DNA of 34,137 nucleotides, from contig CAZPMO010000029.1 of assembly GCA_964587515.1 (NCBI GenBank), positions 1-34,137 on the forward strand. The letters run 5' to 3'. The number at the start of each line of letters is the position of its first letter. The first letter of the stretch is position 1. This stretch comes from CAZPMO01 sp964587515 (lineage in GTDB: Bacteria > Pseudomonadota > Alphaproteobacteria > MPNO01). Positions 22,608 through 30,657 of this stretch are shown here, one piece after another. The position numbers and the translations under genes are program-made. The notes under the pieces were generated by a model. That model was not told the origin of the DNA. It searched no databases and worked only from the letters and a program-made list of their open reading frames with translations.

Positions 22608-25441
22608 GAATTCATCGCCCTCTGGAGAATTTCCGCCAACTCGGATCTTCGATAGGGTTTGCGGATGAACCAGGGACGTTCACCGTCCGGGCCCAATTCG
22701 TTAACTTCGCCATCCGGATAGCCCGATGAAAAAACCACTTTCAGGCCGGGACGAAGTTCGCGCGCGGCTTCGGCGATATCGGGACCGCTCATGCCGCCGG
22801 GCAACACCACGTCGGTGAACAGCACATCGATGCCCGGATCATCGCGCAGCCGCGCCAAGGCCGAACCGCCGTCCTCCGCCTCGATCACGGCGCAACCGAG
22901 TTGCGACAACAGATGGACCACCAGGTCACGAACGCCCGCGTCGTCTTCCACCACAAGGACGGTAATTTCGACGTTCGCCAGCCCATCGGGAGAAATTTCA
23001 TGCTGATGAAAAGTGCGTGTCTGTTCCTGGGCGCGCGGCAGGAATAACCGCACCTGGGTGCCGCTTCCCAAGGTGCTTTCGATATCGACGAAACCCGCCG
23101 ACTGGTCGACGAAACCAAGGATCATGCTGAGACCGAGCCCGGTTCCCTCGCCGACTTCCTTGGTCGCGAAGAATGGCTCGAAGACATGCGCCAGTATATC
23201 GGGCGACATACCGACACCGCCGTCGGACACTTCCAGCATCACATAATCACCGGCAGCGACATCCGGGTGTTCCGAGAGCTGCCGGGCATCCATGGATCGG
23301 TTGGAGGTGGTGATCGTGATCTTCCCACCTTGCGGCATGGCGTCGCGGGCGTTGAGCAAGAGATTTAAAAGAGCGCTTTCCACCAGGCCGGGATCGGCGA
23401 CCACCGGCCAGACATTTTCGGCAAGCGCAATTTCCACGGAAACGGTTTCGCCGAGCATCCGCTGCAACATGCCGCGCGTGCCGCGTACCAGCGAATTCAA
23501 CTCAAGCTGCTCGATTTTGAGGTTCTGCTTGCGCGAGAAGGTGAGAAGTTGCTGTGTCAATTCGGCGCCACACATGGCGCCTTTCATCGCCAGCGAGGCG
23601 AATTCATCTACCCTGGCATCCGAATTATGATCCATGGCCATTTCCAGATTTCCGACAATGACCATCAGCAGATTGTTGAATTCGTGCGCGACGCCGCCGG
23701 TAAGCTGACCGACCGCCTCGATTTTCTGGGCCTGACGAAGCTGTTCCTCCGCCTTTTTACGGTCGGTCAGGTCAAGAAAAATTCTCAGAATCGCAACATC
23801 GCCTTCCCAATGAATGCGCTGTGCGAACGCCTGGATGGGAACGACCGAACCATCCTTTCGCAGTCCGTCGAATTCGTAGGTAAGCGAGGTTGCCGCGCCT
23901 GATTCCAGATTTCGCGAATTCTCCTTGACGCGGACTCGGTCTTTTTCGGCGATCAAACCGTAGGCCGATGATTTCAAAATCTCATCGGGCGAGTCATAGC
24001 CGAACACCGTCGCGCCTGCGCGGTTGGCGAATATCCGGCCTCTGCTCGCACTTCCGATTTGAATGCCGAGATCGGAACCCTCGATGAGATCGCGATAACG
24101 CGCTTCGCTTTCGCTCAAGGCGGCGGCGGTTCGTTGTTGCTCCGAAATGTCTTCGATGATTCCGATGATGTACAGAAATTCACCATTTTGGTCGCGGACA
24201 ATGGAGGACGCGAGGCGGGCGGGGAAAATTTCCCCGTCTTTACGCTGATATTCCTTTTCGAAGCGGACTGAATCATGACTTCCGGTAATCAAGTCGTTGA
24301 AACGTTCCATACTGCGTTGCACATCTTCCGGGGCAGTCAGGGAGACGATGCTTTCGCCGATGAGGTCGTCCCTGCTGGCGCCAAACAGCTCCGAAAATGC
24401 GGGGTTGCCGTCCACGAGAATGCCGTTTTTATCCCACAGCGCGATCCCTGTGGGAGCATCCTCGAAGATGGCGCGAAACTGCGCTTCTCTTACCCGAAGT
24501 GTCTCTTCGACATTTTCGCGATCGGCAATCGAGTCGCGGAGGCTTCGGTTCAACATGATTACCGAATGATAACGCCACCACGCCATGGCGAGCATCATCA
24601 GGAAAATCAGCCCCCCAAAAACCCAGGCGAATTGCGGTGTCAACCAGAAGGGCTGATTTACGCCGTACCATCTCATGTAGATCGCCTGGTAAGGCTTGGT
24701 ACCGACGAATTCGGCAACCGCCTTGTTCAGGGTGGAGAGAAGTTGGACATCATTCTTCCTCACCCGAATGCCGCGTTTGATTTCTCGGAGAGGCGCGCCC
24801 GCGATCTTGATCCGGTTTTCGACCCTGATCTGTCTGGCGAGGCTCAGAAGAACGGGCTGCGGGTACACCAGGGCATCGACGCGACCGGCGATCAGTTCGA
24901 ACAACGCTGATCGAACATCCGGAAAAACCTGGACCTGGATGTCCTTTCGGTTACCGAACATGTACTTACTTATGTTCTTTTCGACGACCGCGAGCCTTCG
25001 TCCAACCAAATCGGCGGCATTTTTTATGTAATCGGTGCTTTCGCGAACGAACAGTGAAACCACGAAGGTTTCAACGGGATCAGTGAAAGCGAAAGCTCCC
25101 AGTCGCTCCGCGACGATGCCGCTGTTGGGAATGACATCCGCCTCGCCGCTCTGAAGGACCTCGACGGTTTCGCCGAAATTTTCCACGATCTTGTATTTAA
25201 CGGTCAAGTTCGCGCGCGCCGCGATTTCGTTCATCACGTCGATCGCGAAACCAAAGGGCTTGCCGGCGCTATCGACCTGATACTGGGGCGGCCAGGAACG
25301 GGGAACCACGGCCGTAATTTCGCGGGCCTCAGGGACTCGCGCCGCTTGTTCCTGCCCTGCGGCGACCATGGGCTGAGCGAGAAATAGCGCGGCCAAACAT
25401 GCGGGCAGCAGCGATCTCGATTTGACCTTCGAAACTGTCAA
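22604..25441 (-). CDS. Hybrid sensor histidine kinase with periplasmic SBP_bac_3 sensor, PAS domains and receiver
   Basis: This 945-residue inner-membrane sensor kinase opens with an export signal ending near VAAGQ. A periplasmic solute-binding domain (type 3) spans roughly 40-260, with FGFAIDVMNEIAARANL. A membrane helix lies near 267-290 (FAWVFGGLIFLMMLAMAWW). At least two PAS/PAC units follow, from about 314 to 570. The His box GGVAHEFNNLLMVIVGNL is near 584. ATPase N and G boxes include LLNARDAMPQGGKI and GEGTGLGLSMILGF. A C-terminal receiver starts at about 825, with its Asp in VLFTDVVLPGG. The start is TTG 25441 with TAGG 5 bases upstream. The sensor resembles amino-acid or polar-ligand binding domains. 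Tandem CtrA-type boxes lie about 100 bases upstream. Confidence 0.93.
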   Translation of the reverse strand: MTVSKVKSRSLLPACLAALFLAQPMVAAGQEQAARVPEAREITAVVPRSWPPQYQVDSAGKPFGFAIDVMNEIAARANLTVKYKIVENFGETVEVLQSGEADVIPNSGIVAERLGAFAFTDPVETFVVSLFVRESTDYIKNAADLVGRRLAVVEKNISKYMFGNRKDIQVQVFPDVRSALFELIAGRVDALVYPQPVLLSLARQIRVENRIKIAGAPLREIKRGIRVRKNDVQLLSTLNKAVAEFVGTKPYQAIYMRWYGVNQPFWLTPQFAWVFGGLIFLMMLAMAWWRYHSVIMLNRSLRDSIADRENVEETLRVREAQFRAIFEDAPTGIALWDKNGILVDGNPAFSELFGASRDDLIGESIVSLTAPEDVQRSMERFNDLITGSHDSVRFEKEYQRKDGEIFPARLASSIVRDQNGEFLYIIGIIEDISEQQRTAAALSESEARYRDLIEGSDLGIQIGSASRGRIFANRAGATVFGYDSPDEILKSSAYGLIAEKDRVRVKENSRNLESGAATSLTYEFDGLRKDGSVVPIQAFAQRIHWEGDVAILRIFLDLTDRKKAEEQLRQAQKIEAVGQLTGGVAHEFNNLLMVIVGNLEMAMDHNSDARVDEFASLAMKGAMCGAELTQQLLTFSRKQNLKIEQLELNSLVRGTRGMLQRMLGETVSVEIALAENVWPVVADPGLVESALLNLLLNARDAMPQGGKITITTSNRSMDARQLSEHPDVAAGDYVMLEVSDGGVGMSPDILAHVFEPFFATKEVGEGTGLGLSMILGFVDQSAGFVDIESTLGSGTQVRLFLPRAQEQTRTFHQHEISPDGLANVEITVLVVEDDAGVRDLVVHLLSQLGCAVIEAEDGGSALARLRDDPGIDVLFTDVVLPGGMSGPDIAEAARELRPGLKVVFSSGYPDGEVNELGPDGERPWFIRKPYRRSELAEILQRAMNS

Positions 25442-25540
25442 AATAGCCTACCATTGAGACGCCAGTCTCCCGGCATCGGCAAAACGCGCGCGCCATGAAC
25501 GCCAGGATCAAATTACGAAATCGATACCGGGTCAGGATGG

Positions 25541-25566
25541 TTAACAACCGGTTAACAAATGGTTAA
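25541..25566. promoter_or_regulatory. Tandem CtrA-type boxes (TTAA-N7-TTAA-N7-TTAA)
   Basis: TTAA occurs at 25541-25544, 25552-25555 and 25563-25566, with exactly 7 bases between each pair. Each block sits in GGTTAAC. The known binding site of the alphaproteobacterial master regulator CtrA is TTAA-N7-TTAA, so this is two overlapping full sites. It lies in the 244-bp divergent region, 100 bases from the hybrid kinase start and 119 bases from the VOC gene start. Confidence 0.6.
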
Positions 25567-25685
25567 CGCCAACCGTGCGGCACGCGTCGCACGCGCAGTA
25601 ATCGGCCTCGATTTGGCGTTACATCGCGACCTTTGGTCCGCTAGTCTGGCGGCAGTAATTGGGGAACATCGGACAGGAGATCCTC

Positions 25686-26096
25686 ATGCCGCTCGGCCAC
25701 CTCAACCATATCCAGATTCGCACCGCGAAGCTCGATGCGACCCGCGATTTCTTCGTCGACATTCTTGGACTGAACGACGGCTTCCGGCCCAACTTTCCGG
25801 AACGGGGGCACTGGCTCTACTGCCATGACAGCGACGTTCCCTTCGTCCATCTGACCGAGGACCCCTCGGACGGCGAGCCCCGCACCAGCCGGGGCGCGAC
25901 CGGCAGCGGGCTCGATCATATGGCGATGTTCGGGACCGATGTGGAGGAGATGATCGATCGGCTTGAAAAGAACGGCGTCGAGTATGAAAAGGTGGTGGCG
26001 CGCGGCGGCGCGATGATCCAGCTCTATGTGCACGAACCCAACGGGCTGAAGATCGAGCTCGGCTATTTTCCGGACGAGGAAACGGCCGCCTCGTAA
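25686..26096 (+). CDS. VOC family (glyoxalase/dioxygenase-fold) protein
   Basis: This 136-residue protein has the vicinal oxygen chelate fold. It starts at ATG 25686, with AGGAG 6 bases upstream; the frame is open nine codons further but without a better site. The first beta-alpha-beta module is LNHIQIRTAKLDATRDFFVDILGL, with His in the usual metal position. The second module holds LDHMAMFGTDVEEMIDRLEKNGVEY, and the C-terminal YVHEPNGLKIELGYF supplies the Glu metal ligand. The metal-ligand pattern His, His, Glu fits a lyase or dioxygenase. The last 34 bases overlap the 3' end of the convergent binding-protein gene. The substrate is unknown. Confidence 0.9.
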   Translation: MPLGHLNHIQIRTAKLDATRDFFVDILGLNDGFRPNFPERGHWLYCHDSDVPFVHLTEDPSDGEPRTSRGATGSGLDHMAMFGTDVEEMIDRLEKNGVEYEKVVARGGAMIQLYVHEPNGLKIELGYFPDEETAAS

Positions 26097-26995
26097 TACG
26101 AAAGGTCGATATATTTATCGAGACCGGCAAGTTCCTTGCGGGGCTCGCCGAACTGATTCCTAAGTTCCAGCACCGTCGTTAGCCCCGCCATGGACAGTTT
26201 TGCCTTAGGCGTCAGTCCTTCGCGCCCGGAGGTAAGCTGGCCGACCGCCTTTTCCGCCGCCGCCCCGGACATGCCCTCGCGGTTCCGGGCGAGAATTTCG
26301 GCCGCCTCGGCGCGGTTCGCGGCTTCGAAAATCCAGTCGAGACAGGCGACATAGGCGCGGATGAAGCCGGTCAGTATGTCCGGATGCGCCGCGGCCCAGC
26401 CCCGACAGGCGGAACCGACGGCGCTTTGATAGGCCTCGAACACATCGAGGCTGTTGTCCAGCACGCGCAACCCGCTCGAAAGCTCGCCCGACATATAATT
26501 ATCGGTCATGATCGCACCGGCATGTTCGCCCGCCTTCATGGTCTCCCAACGGCTCGTGCCGACCGGGATCAACTCATAGTCATCCGGCGTTAACCCACCG
26601 ATCTCCAGCATCTTGCGCAGCACCAGAACGAAGCCGGTCGACACCGCGTCGACCGCGAACGTCTTGCCCTTGAGATCGGCATAGCTCCGGATTTCCGGCT
26701 GCACCACGAGTTGCAGGTTCATCTGGGCGACGCCCATGAAGGCGAACAGATCGGTTTCGGTATCCGGGATCACCGAGCCCTGCCCTTCCTGATAGGCGAG
26801 AATGTTGTCGAAGGCGCCGATCGCGATCTGGTATTTTCCGCCTATCAGATTGGTCATCTGATAGGTCGACGTCGGCGTCGTGGTGAGGTTTATGCGGAGA
26901 CCCTGGTCACTGAACAGGCCCTTCGCCTCGCCGACATAGATCGGCAGGACGGTGGTGTTCGGAAAGACGATGACCTCGAGGGTCGTAAAACTCAC
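26063..26995 (-). CDS. NMT1/THI5-like ABC substrate-binding-type protein without signal peptide
   Basis: This 310-residue protein has the NMT1/THI5-like periplasmic-binding fold. VLPIYVGEAKGLFSDQGLRINL is at the N-terminus, then GKYQIAIGAFDNILAYQEG, then YADLKGKTFAVDAVSTGFVLVLRKML. Such proteins usually bind nitrate, sulfonates, taurine or pyrimidines for an ABC importer. The protein begins MSFTTLEVIVFPNTTV, which is not an export signal. Its ATG overlaps the prpC stop (ATGA), leaving no room for one. No permease or ATPase gene is next to it. It may therefore act in the cytoplasm, either as a small-molecule sensor or as an enzyme. Its 3' end overlaps the convergent VOC gene by 34 bases. Confidence 0.85.
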   Translation of the reverse strand: MSFTTLEVIVFPNTTVLPIYVGEAKGLFSDQGLRINLTTTPTSTYQMTNLIGGKYQIAIGAFDNILAYQEGQGSVIPDTETDLFAFMGVAQMNLQLVVQPEIRSYADLKGKTFAVDAVSTGFVLVLRKMLEIGGLTPDDYELIPVGTSRWETMKAGEHAGAIMTDNYMSGELSSGLRVLDNSLDVFEAYQSAVGSACRGWAAAHPDILTGFIRAYVACLDWIFEAANRAEAAEILARNREGMSGAAAEKAVGQLTSGREGLTPKAKLSMAGLTTVLELRNQFGEPRKELAGLDKYIDLSYYEAAVSSSGK

Positions 26996-28146
26996 CGCTT
27001 CGCGATCGCCTTGACCTTGCGCTGGGCGCGGCCGTTATATTCCGACAACGGGCGGATCAGCTTGTTGCTGGCGTTCTGCTCCAGGAAATGCGCCGCCCAC
27101 CCGGTAATCCGGCTCATCACGAAGATCGGCGTGAACATGTCGATATCGAAGCCCATCAGGTAATAGGCGGGCCCGGCCGGAAAATCGAGATTGGGGTGGA
27201 TGTTCTTTTCTTCCAGCATCACCTTCTGGAGCGCGTCGGACATGCGGGTCCAGCTATCGTCGCCCTTCCATTTGGCGAGATCGTCGAGACAGGCGCGCAT
27301 GGTGGGCACCCGTGAATCACCCCACTTGTAAACCCGGTGGCCGAAGCCCATCACCAGCTTCTTCTTGGCGATCGCGTCGCGCATCCAGCGCTCGCCCTTG
27401 GCCGGATCGCCGATCTCGAGGAACATGTGCATTACGGCTTCGTTGGCGCCGCCATGCAGCGGCCCCTTCAGCGACCCGATTCCGCCGGTCACCGCCGAGT
27501 ATATGTCCGAGCGCGAGGACGTGATCACCCGCGTCGTGAAGGTGGAGGCGTTGAAGGAATGTTCAGCATAGAGGATCAACGAGATATCGAAGGCGCGGAT
27601 CACCTCTTTGGGCGGCACCTTGCCGAAACACATATGGAAAAAATTCTCGGCCATCGATAGGTTGGGCTTCGGGCGGTAGCGGCTCTTGCCGTTGCGAAAA
27701 CGGTAATCGGTCGCGATCATCGTCGGAATCTTCGCCAACAGGTCCATCGCGCGCCGCAGATCGGTCTTTTCGGCCTCGCCGCCCCACGCGATTTCCGTGG
27801 TGCCGAGATAGCTGACCGCTGTCCTGAGGGTATCCATCGGGTGCGCGGATTTGGGGAAGCGGCGGATCACCTCCACATGGTCGCGGCTGATGTCGCGGCG
27901 CTTGCGCTCGTCGCGCCGGAACGCGGCAAGCTGTGATTTATTGGGCAGCTCGCCTTTGAGCAACAGATAGGCGACCTCTTCGAAACAGCAATGCTGGCAC
28001 AGATCCTGCACCGCATAGCCGCGATAGGTCAGCGAGTTGGTCTCCGGCATGACCTTGGATACGGCGGTCTCGTCGACCACCACACCGTCGAGCCCCTTGT
28101 AAATTTTCGGCCCCGACGCCTTCGCCTTTGCCTTTGCCGTCGCCAT
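26992..28146 (-). CDS. prpC: 2-Methylcitrate synthase / citrate synthase
   Basis: This 384-residue citrate-synthase-family enzyme should condense propionyl-CoA with oxaloacetate in the methylcitrate cycle; acetyl-CoA is the alternative substrate. I choose ATG 28146 (MATAKAKAKAS) with GGGGAG just upstream; the longer open frame is Thr-rich and has no ribosome site. Active-site motifs are GPLHGGANEAVM, GFGHRVYK and the Asp in LDFPAGPAYYLMG. The N-terminus GLDGVVVDETAVSKV with LTYRGYAVQDL fits the PrpC branch. It lies 31 bases after prpB and overlaps the binding-protein gene, in the order prpD-prpB-prpC. The operon context is the main reason for preferring methylcitrate over citrate synthase. 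Confidence 0.92.
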   Translation of the reverse strand: MATAKAKAKASGPKIYKGLDGVVVDETAVSKVMPETNSLTYRGYAVQDLCQHCCFEEVAYLLLKGELPNKSQLAAFRRDERKRRDISRDHVEVIRRFPKSAHPMDTLRTAVSYLGTTEIAWGGEAEKTDLRRAMDLLAKIPTMIATDYRFRNGKSRYRPKPNLSMAENFFHMCFGKVPPKEVIRAFDISLILYAEHSFNASTFTTRVITSSRSDIYSAVTGGIGSLKGPLHGGANEAVMHMFLEIGDPAKGERWMRDAIAKKKLVMGFGHRVYKWGDSRVPTMRACLDDLAKWKGDDSWTRMSDALQKVMLEEKNIHPNLDFPAGPAYYLMGFDIDMFTPIFVMSRITGWAAHFLEQNASNKLIRPLSEYNGRAQRKVKAIAKR

Positions 28147-28177
28147 TTCCGTCTCCCCCTCTAATTTTCGTGTTTTC

Positions 28178-29071
28178 TTACAGCTTGAAATTATAAAGGT
28201 TCTGGTCGTAGTCGTTGTAGTCCTCATAGCGGATCACGTCGTAAAGCCGCTGACGGGTCATCATCCTGCCGACCGAATTGGCCTGGGTGCCCGCGACCTT
28301 CAGGGTATCGAGCCCTTCTTCCACCGCGCCCATGGCGAGCCGCATCGTGGTAACCGGGTAGATCACGATGTTGTAGCCGAGATTTTCGAGCTGGGCCTTG
28401 GTCAGCAGCGGCGTCTTGCCGAATTCCGTGAGATTGGCCAGCAGCGGCACGTCGAAAGCCGCGCGGAAGGCCTCGAAATCGGCTTCCGAGTTCATCGCCT
28501 CGGGGAAGATCGCATCGGCCCCGGCATCGACATAGGCCTTGGCGCGCGCGATCGCGGCGTCGAGCCCTTCTGAGGCCTTGGCGTCGGTGCGCGCCATCAG
28601 CAAAAAGTTGGGATCGCGCTTGGCGTCGGCGGCGGCGCGAATTTTCTGCACCATGGTCTCGGTGTCGATGATGATCTTGTTGTCGAGATGGCCGCAGCGC
28701 TTGGGATTGAGCTGATCCTCCATATGGCATCCGGCGAGGCCGGCCTCTTCGAGTTCCTGCACCGTGCGCGCGGCGTTCATGGCTTCGCCGAAGCCGGTGT
28801 CGATGTCGATCATCGCCGGCAGATCGGTGACGCGCGCGATCTGGCGACCGCGCTGAGCGACCTCGGAAAGCGTCGTCAGACCTATGTCGGGCAAACCGAG
28901 ATCCGCCGACAACGCCGCACCGGAGATATACACGCCGTCGAAGCCTTTCTCCTGGATCAGCAGCGAGACGATGGGCGCGTGGGCGCCGGGGAACTGCAAA
29001 AGTTGGCCGGTCGCGAGCGCCTTGCGAAAATCCGCCCGTTTCTCGGCGGCGGTCTTCGTTCCGAACAGCAT
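28178..29071 (-). CDS. prpB: 2-Methylisocitrate lyase
   Basis: This 297-residue enzyme of the isocitrate lyase/PEP mutase superfamily cleaves 2-methylisocitrate to succinate and pyruvate. The superfamily catalytic loop NPKRCGHLDNK has the required Cys near residue 124. The metal-binding stretch is PAMIDIDTGFGEAMNAARTVQELEEAG-like (Asp-Ile-Asp), and HMEDQ precedes the loop. GVYISGAALSADLGLPDIGL at the N-terminus is typical of PrpB. The start codon shares a base with the prpD stop (TGATG), so translation is coupled. The product feeds the TCA cycle. Confidence 0.95.
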   Translation of the reverse strand: MLFGTKTAAEKRADFRKALATGQLLQFPGAHAPIVSLLIQEKGFDGVYISGAALSADLGLPDIGLTTLSEVAQRGRQIARVTDLPAMIDIDTGFGEAMNAARTVQELEEAGLAGCHMEDQLNPKRCGHLDNKIIIDTETMVQKIRAAADAKRDPNFLLMARTDAKASEGLDAAIARAKAYVDAGADAIFPEAMNSEADFEAFRAAFDVPLLANLTEFGKTPLLTKAQLENLGYNIVIYPVTTMRLAMGAVEEGLDTLKVAGTQANSVGRMMTRQRLYDVIRYEDYNDYDQNLYNFKL

Positions 29072-30591
29072 CAGAATATTCCCCTGCTATCGCGGATATT
29101 GTTGACCAGCGTCGCGGGATCGACGGCGACGTTGATCGCGGCGACCTCGCCCGCGTCAAGATCAGGCAGGCGCTGGACGAGATCGAGGAAGCGGCGGGAT
29201 TCGCTCGCATCGAGCAACCCATCCGTCAGGGTCTCGAATTTGCGGATGTAATCGGCGCGCGCGAACGGCCGGGCGCCCGCCGAGTGGGCGTTGGCGACGG
29301 CAAGTTCGTCGACCAACGAGGTGCCGTCGGCAAACACGATCTCCAGCCGTCCGCCGAAGGCGCGCTTGTTTGGATCGGGCTCGTGATAGCGCGCCGTCCA
29401 GTCCGGATCCTCGACGGTCGAGACCTTGTTCCACAGCCGAACGGTATCGTCGCGGGCGGCGCGCTCCGGCGTATAGGAGCGCACATGGTGCCATTCGCCG
29501 TCCTGGAGCGCGACGGCCAGAATATACATGATCGAATGGTCGAGCGTTTCGCGGCTCGCCTTGGGATCCATCTTCTGCGGATCGTTGGCGCCGGTACCGA
29601 TCACGTAATGGGTATGGTGGCTGGTATGCAGCACGATGCGGTCGATCTTGTCGAAATCGTCGATCTTGTCACGCATGCGAAAGGCCAGATCGATGATCGC
29701 TTGGCTCTGATATTCGGCGGAATGCTCCTTGGTGTAGGATTCGAGGATCGCGCGCTTGGGCTCGCCGGCGTCGGGCAGCGGCACGGTATATTGGGCGTCC
29801 AGGCCGTCCAGAATCCAGGCGATGACGCTGTCTTCGCCTTCGTAAATCGGCGACGGCGCGCCTTCGCCCCGCATACAGCGGTCGACGGCCTCGATAGCGA
29901 GCTTCCCCGCGTGCGACGGCGCATAGGCCTTCCAGCTCGAAATCTCACCCTTGCGGGACTGGCGCGTCGAAACCGTGACATGCAGCGCCTGCTGGACCGA
30001 CTGGTAGATGGTTTCGGTATCGAGACCCAACAGCGTGCCGATCCCGGCCGCCGCCGAGGGGCCGAGATGAGCAATATGGTCGATCTTGTGCGCGTGCAGG
30101 CAAATGCCTTTCACCAGATCGATCTGAATTTCGTAACCGGTCGCGATGCCGCGCACCAGGTCGCGCCCATCGCGTCCCAACTGCTGGGCGACCGCGAGGA
30201 CGGGCGGAATATTGTCGCCCGGGTGCGAATAATCGGCGGCCAGGAAGGTGTCATGAAAATCGAGCTCGCGGACCGCGGTGCCGTTGGCCCACGCCGCCCA
30301 TTCCGCCGCGAAACGCTGTTCCAGGGGCATGCCGAACACCGCCGCGCCCCGATCGTTCGCGGCGCGCGAATGTGCCAACGCCTGAGAGCGGGCATTGGCC
30401 ACCGGAGCCCGGTTGATCGCCGCCACGGCGACCGAAGCATTGTCGATGATACGATTTATCACCATATCGACCACTTCCGGCGCGAGGTCGACGGGATCGG
30501 CGGCGATCTCGGCGATCTTCCACGCAAGCTGGTCCTTTCGGGCCGGGGTCTGCTTCGAAGGATAAACCTTAACTATATGATCTTGCGTCAC
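29071..30591 (-). CDS. prpD: MmgE/PrpD family 2-methylcitrate dehydratase
   Basis: This 506-residue protein of the MmgE/PrpD family dehydrates 2-methylcitrate to 2-methylaconitate. Typical segments are the N-terminal LAWKIAEIAADPVDLAPEVVDMVINRIIDN, ELDFHDTFLAADYSHPGDNIPPVLA near 115, and SSWKAYAPSHAGKLAIEAVD. The start is GTG 30591, with only a weak ribosome site; an ATG 13 bases upstream is in another frame. It heads the prpD-prpB-prpC operon and sits 66 bases after the second hybrid kinase gene on the same strand. Neither acnD nor prpF is present, which fits a PrpD-dependent pathway. It could dehydrate a related tricarboxylate, but the order of genes strongly favours methylcitrate. Confidence 0.92.
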   Translation of the reverse strand: MTQDHIVKVYPSKQTPARKDQLAWKIAEIAADPVDLAPEVVDMVINRIIDNASVAVAAINRAPVANARSQALAHSRAANDRGAAVFGMPLEQRFAAEWAAWANGTAVRELDFHDTFLAADYSHPGDNIPPVLAVAQQLGRDGRDLVRGIATGYEIQIDLVKGICLHAHKIDHIAHLGPSAAAGIGTLLGLDTETIYQSVQQALHVTVSTRQSRKGEISSWKAYAPSHAGKLAIEAVDRCMRGEGAPSPIYEGEDSVIAWILDGLDAQYTVPLPDAGEPKRAILESYTKEHSAEYQSQAIIDLAFRMRDKIDDFDKIDRIVLHTSHHTHYVIGTGANDPQKMDPKASRETLDHSIMYILAVALQDGEWHHVRSYTPERAARDDTVRLWNKVSTVEDPDWTARYHEPDPNKRAFGGRLEIVFADGTSLVDELAVANAHSAGARPFARADYIRKFETLTDGLLDASESRRFLDLVQRLPDLDAGEVAAINVAVDPATLVNNIRDSRGIF

Positions 30592-30657
30592 TATTTGGAC
30601 TCATGTTGGGGGTGCAAAGGGAAATGGCATCATAGCCGAATCGCGATCCTGGGGACA

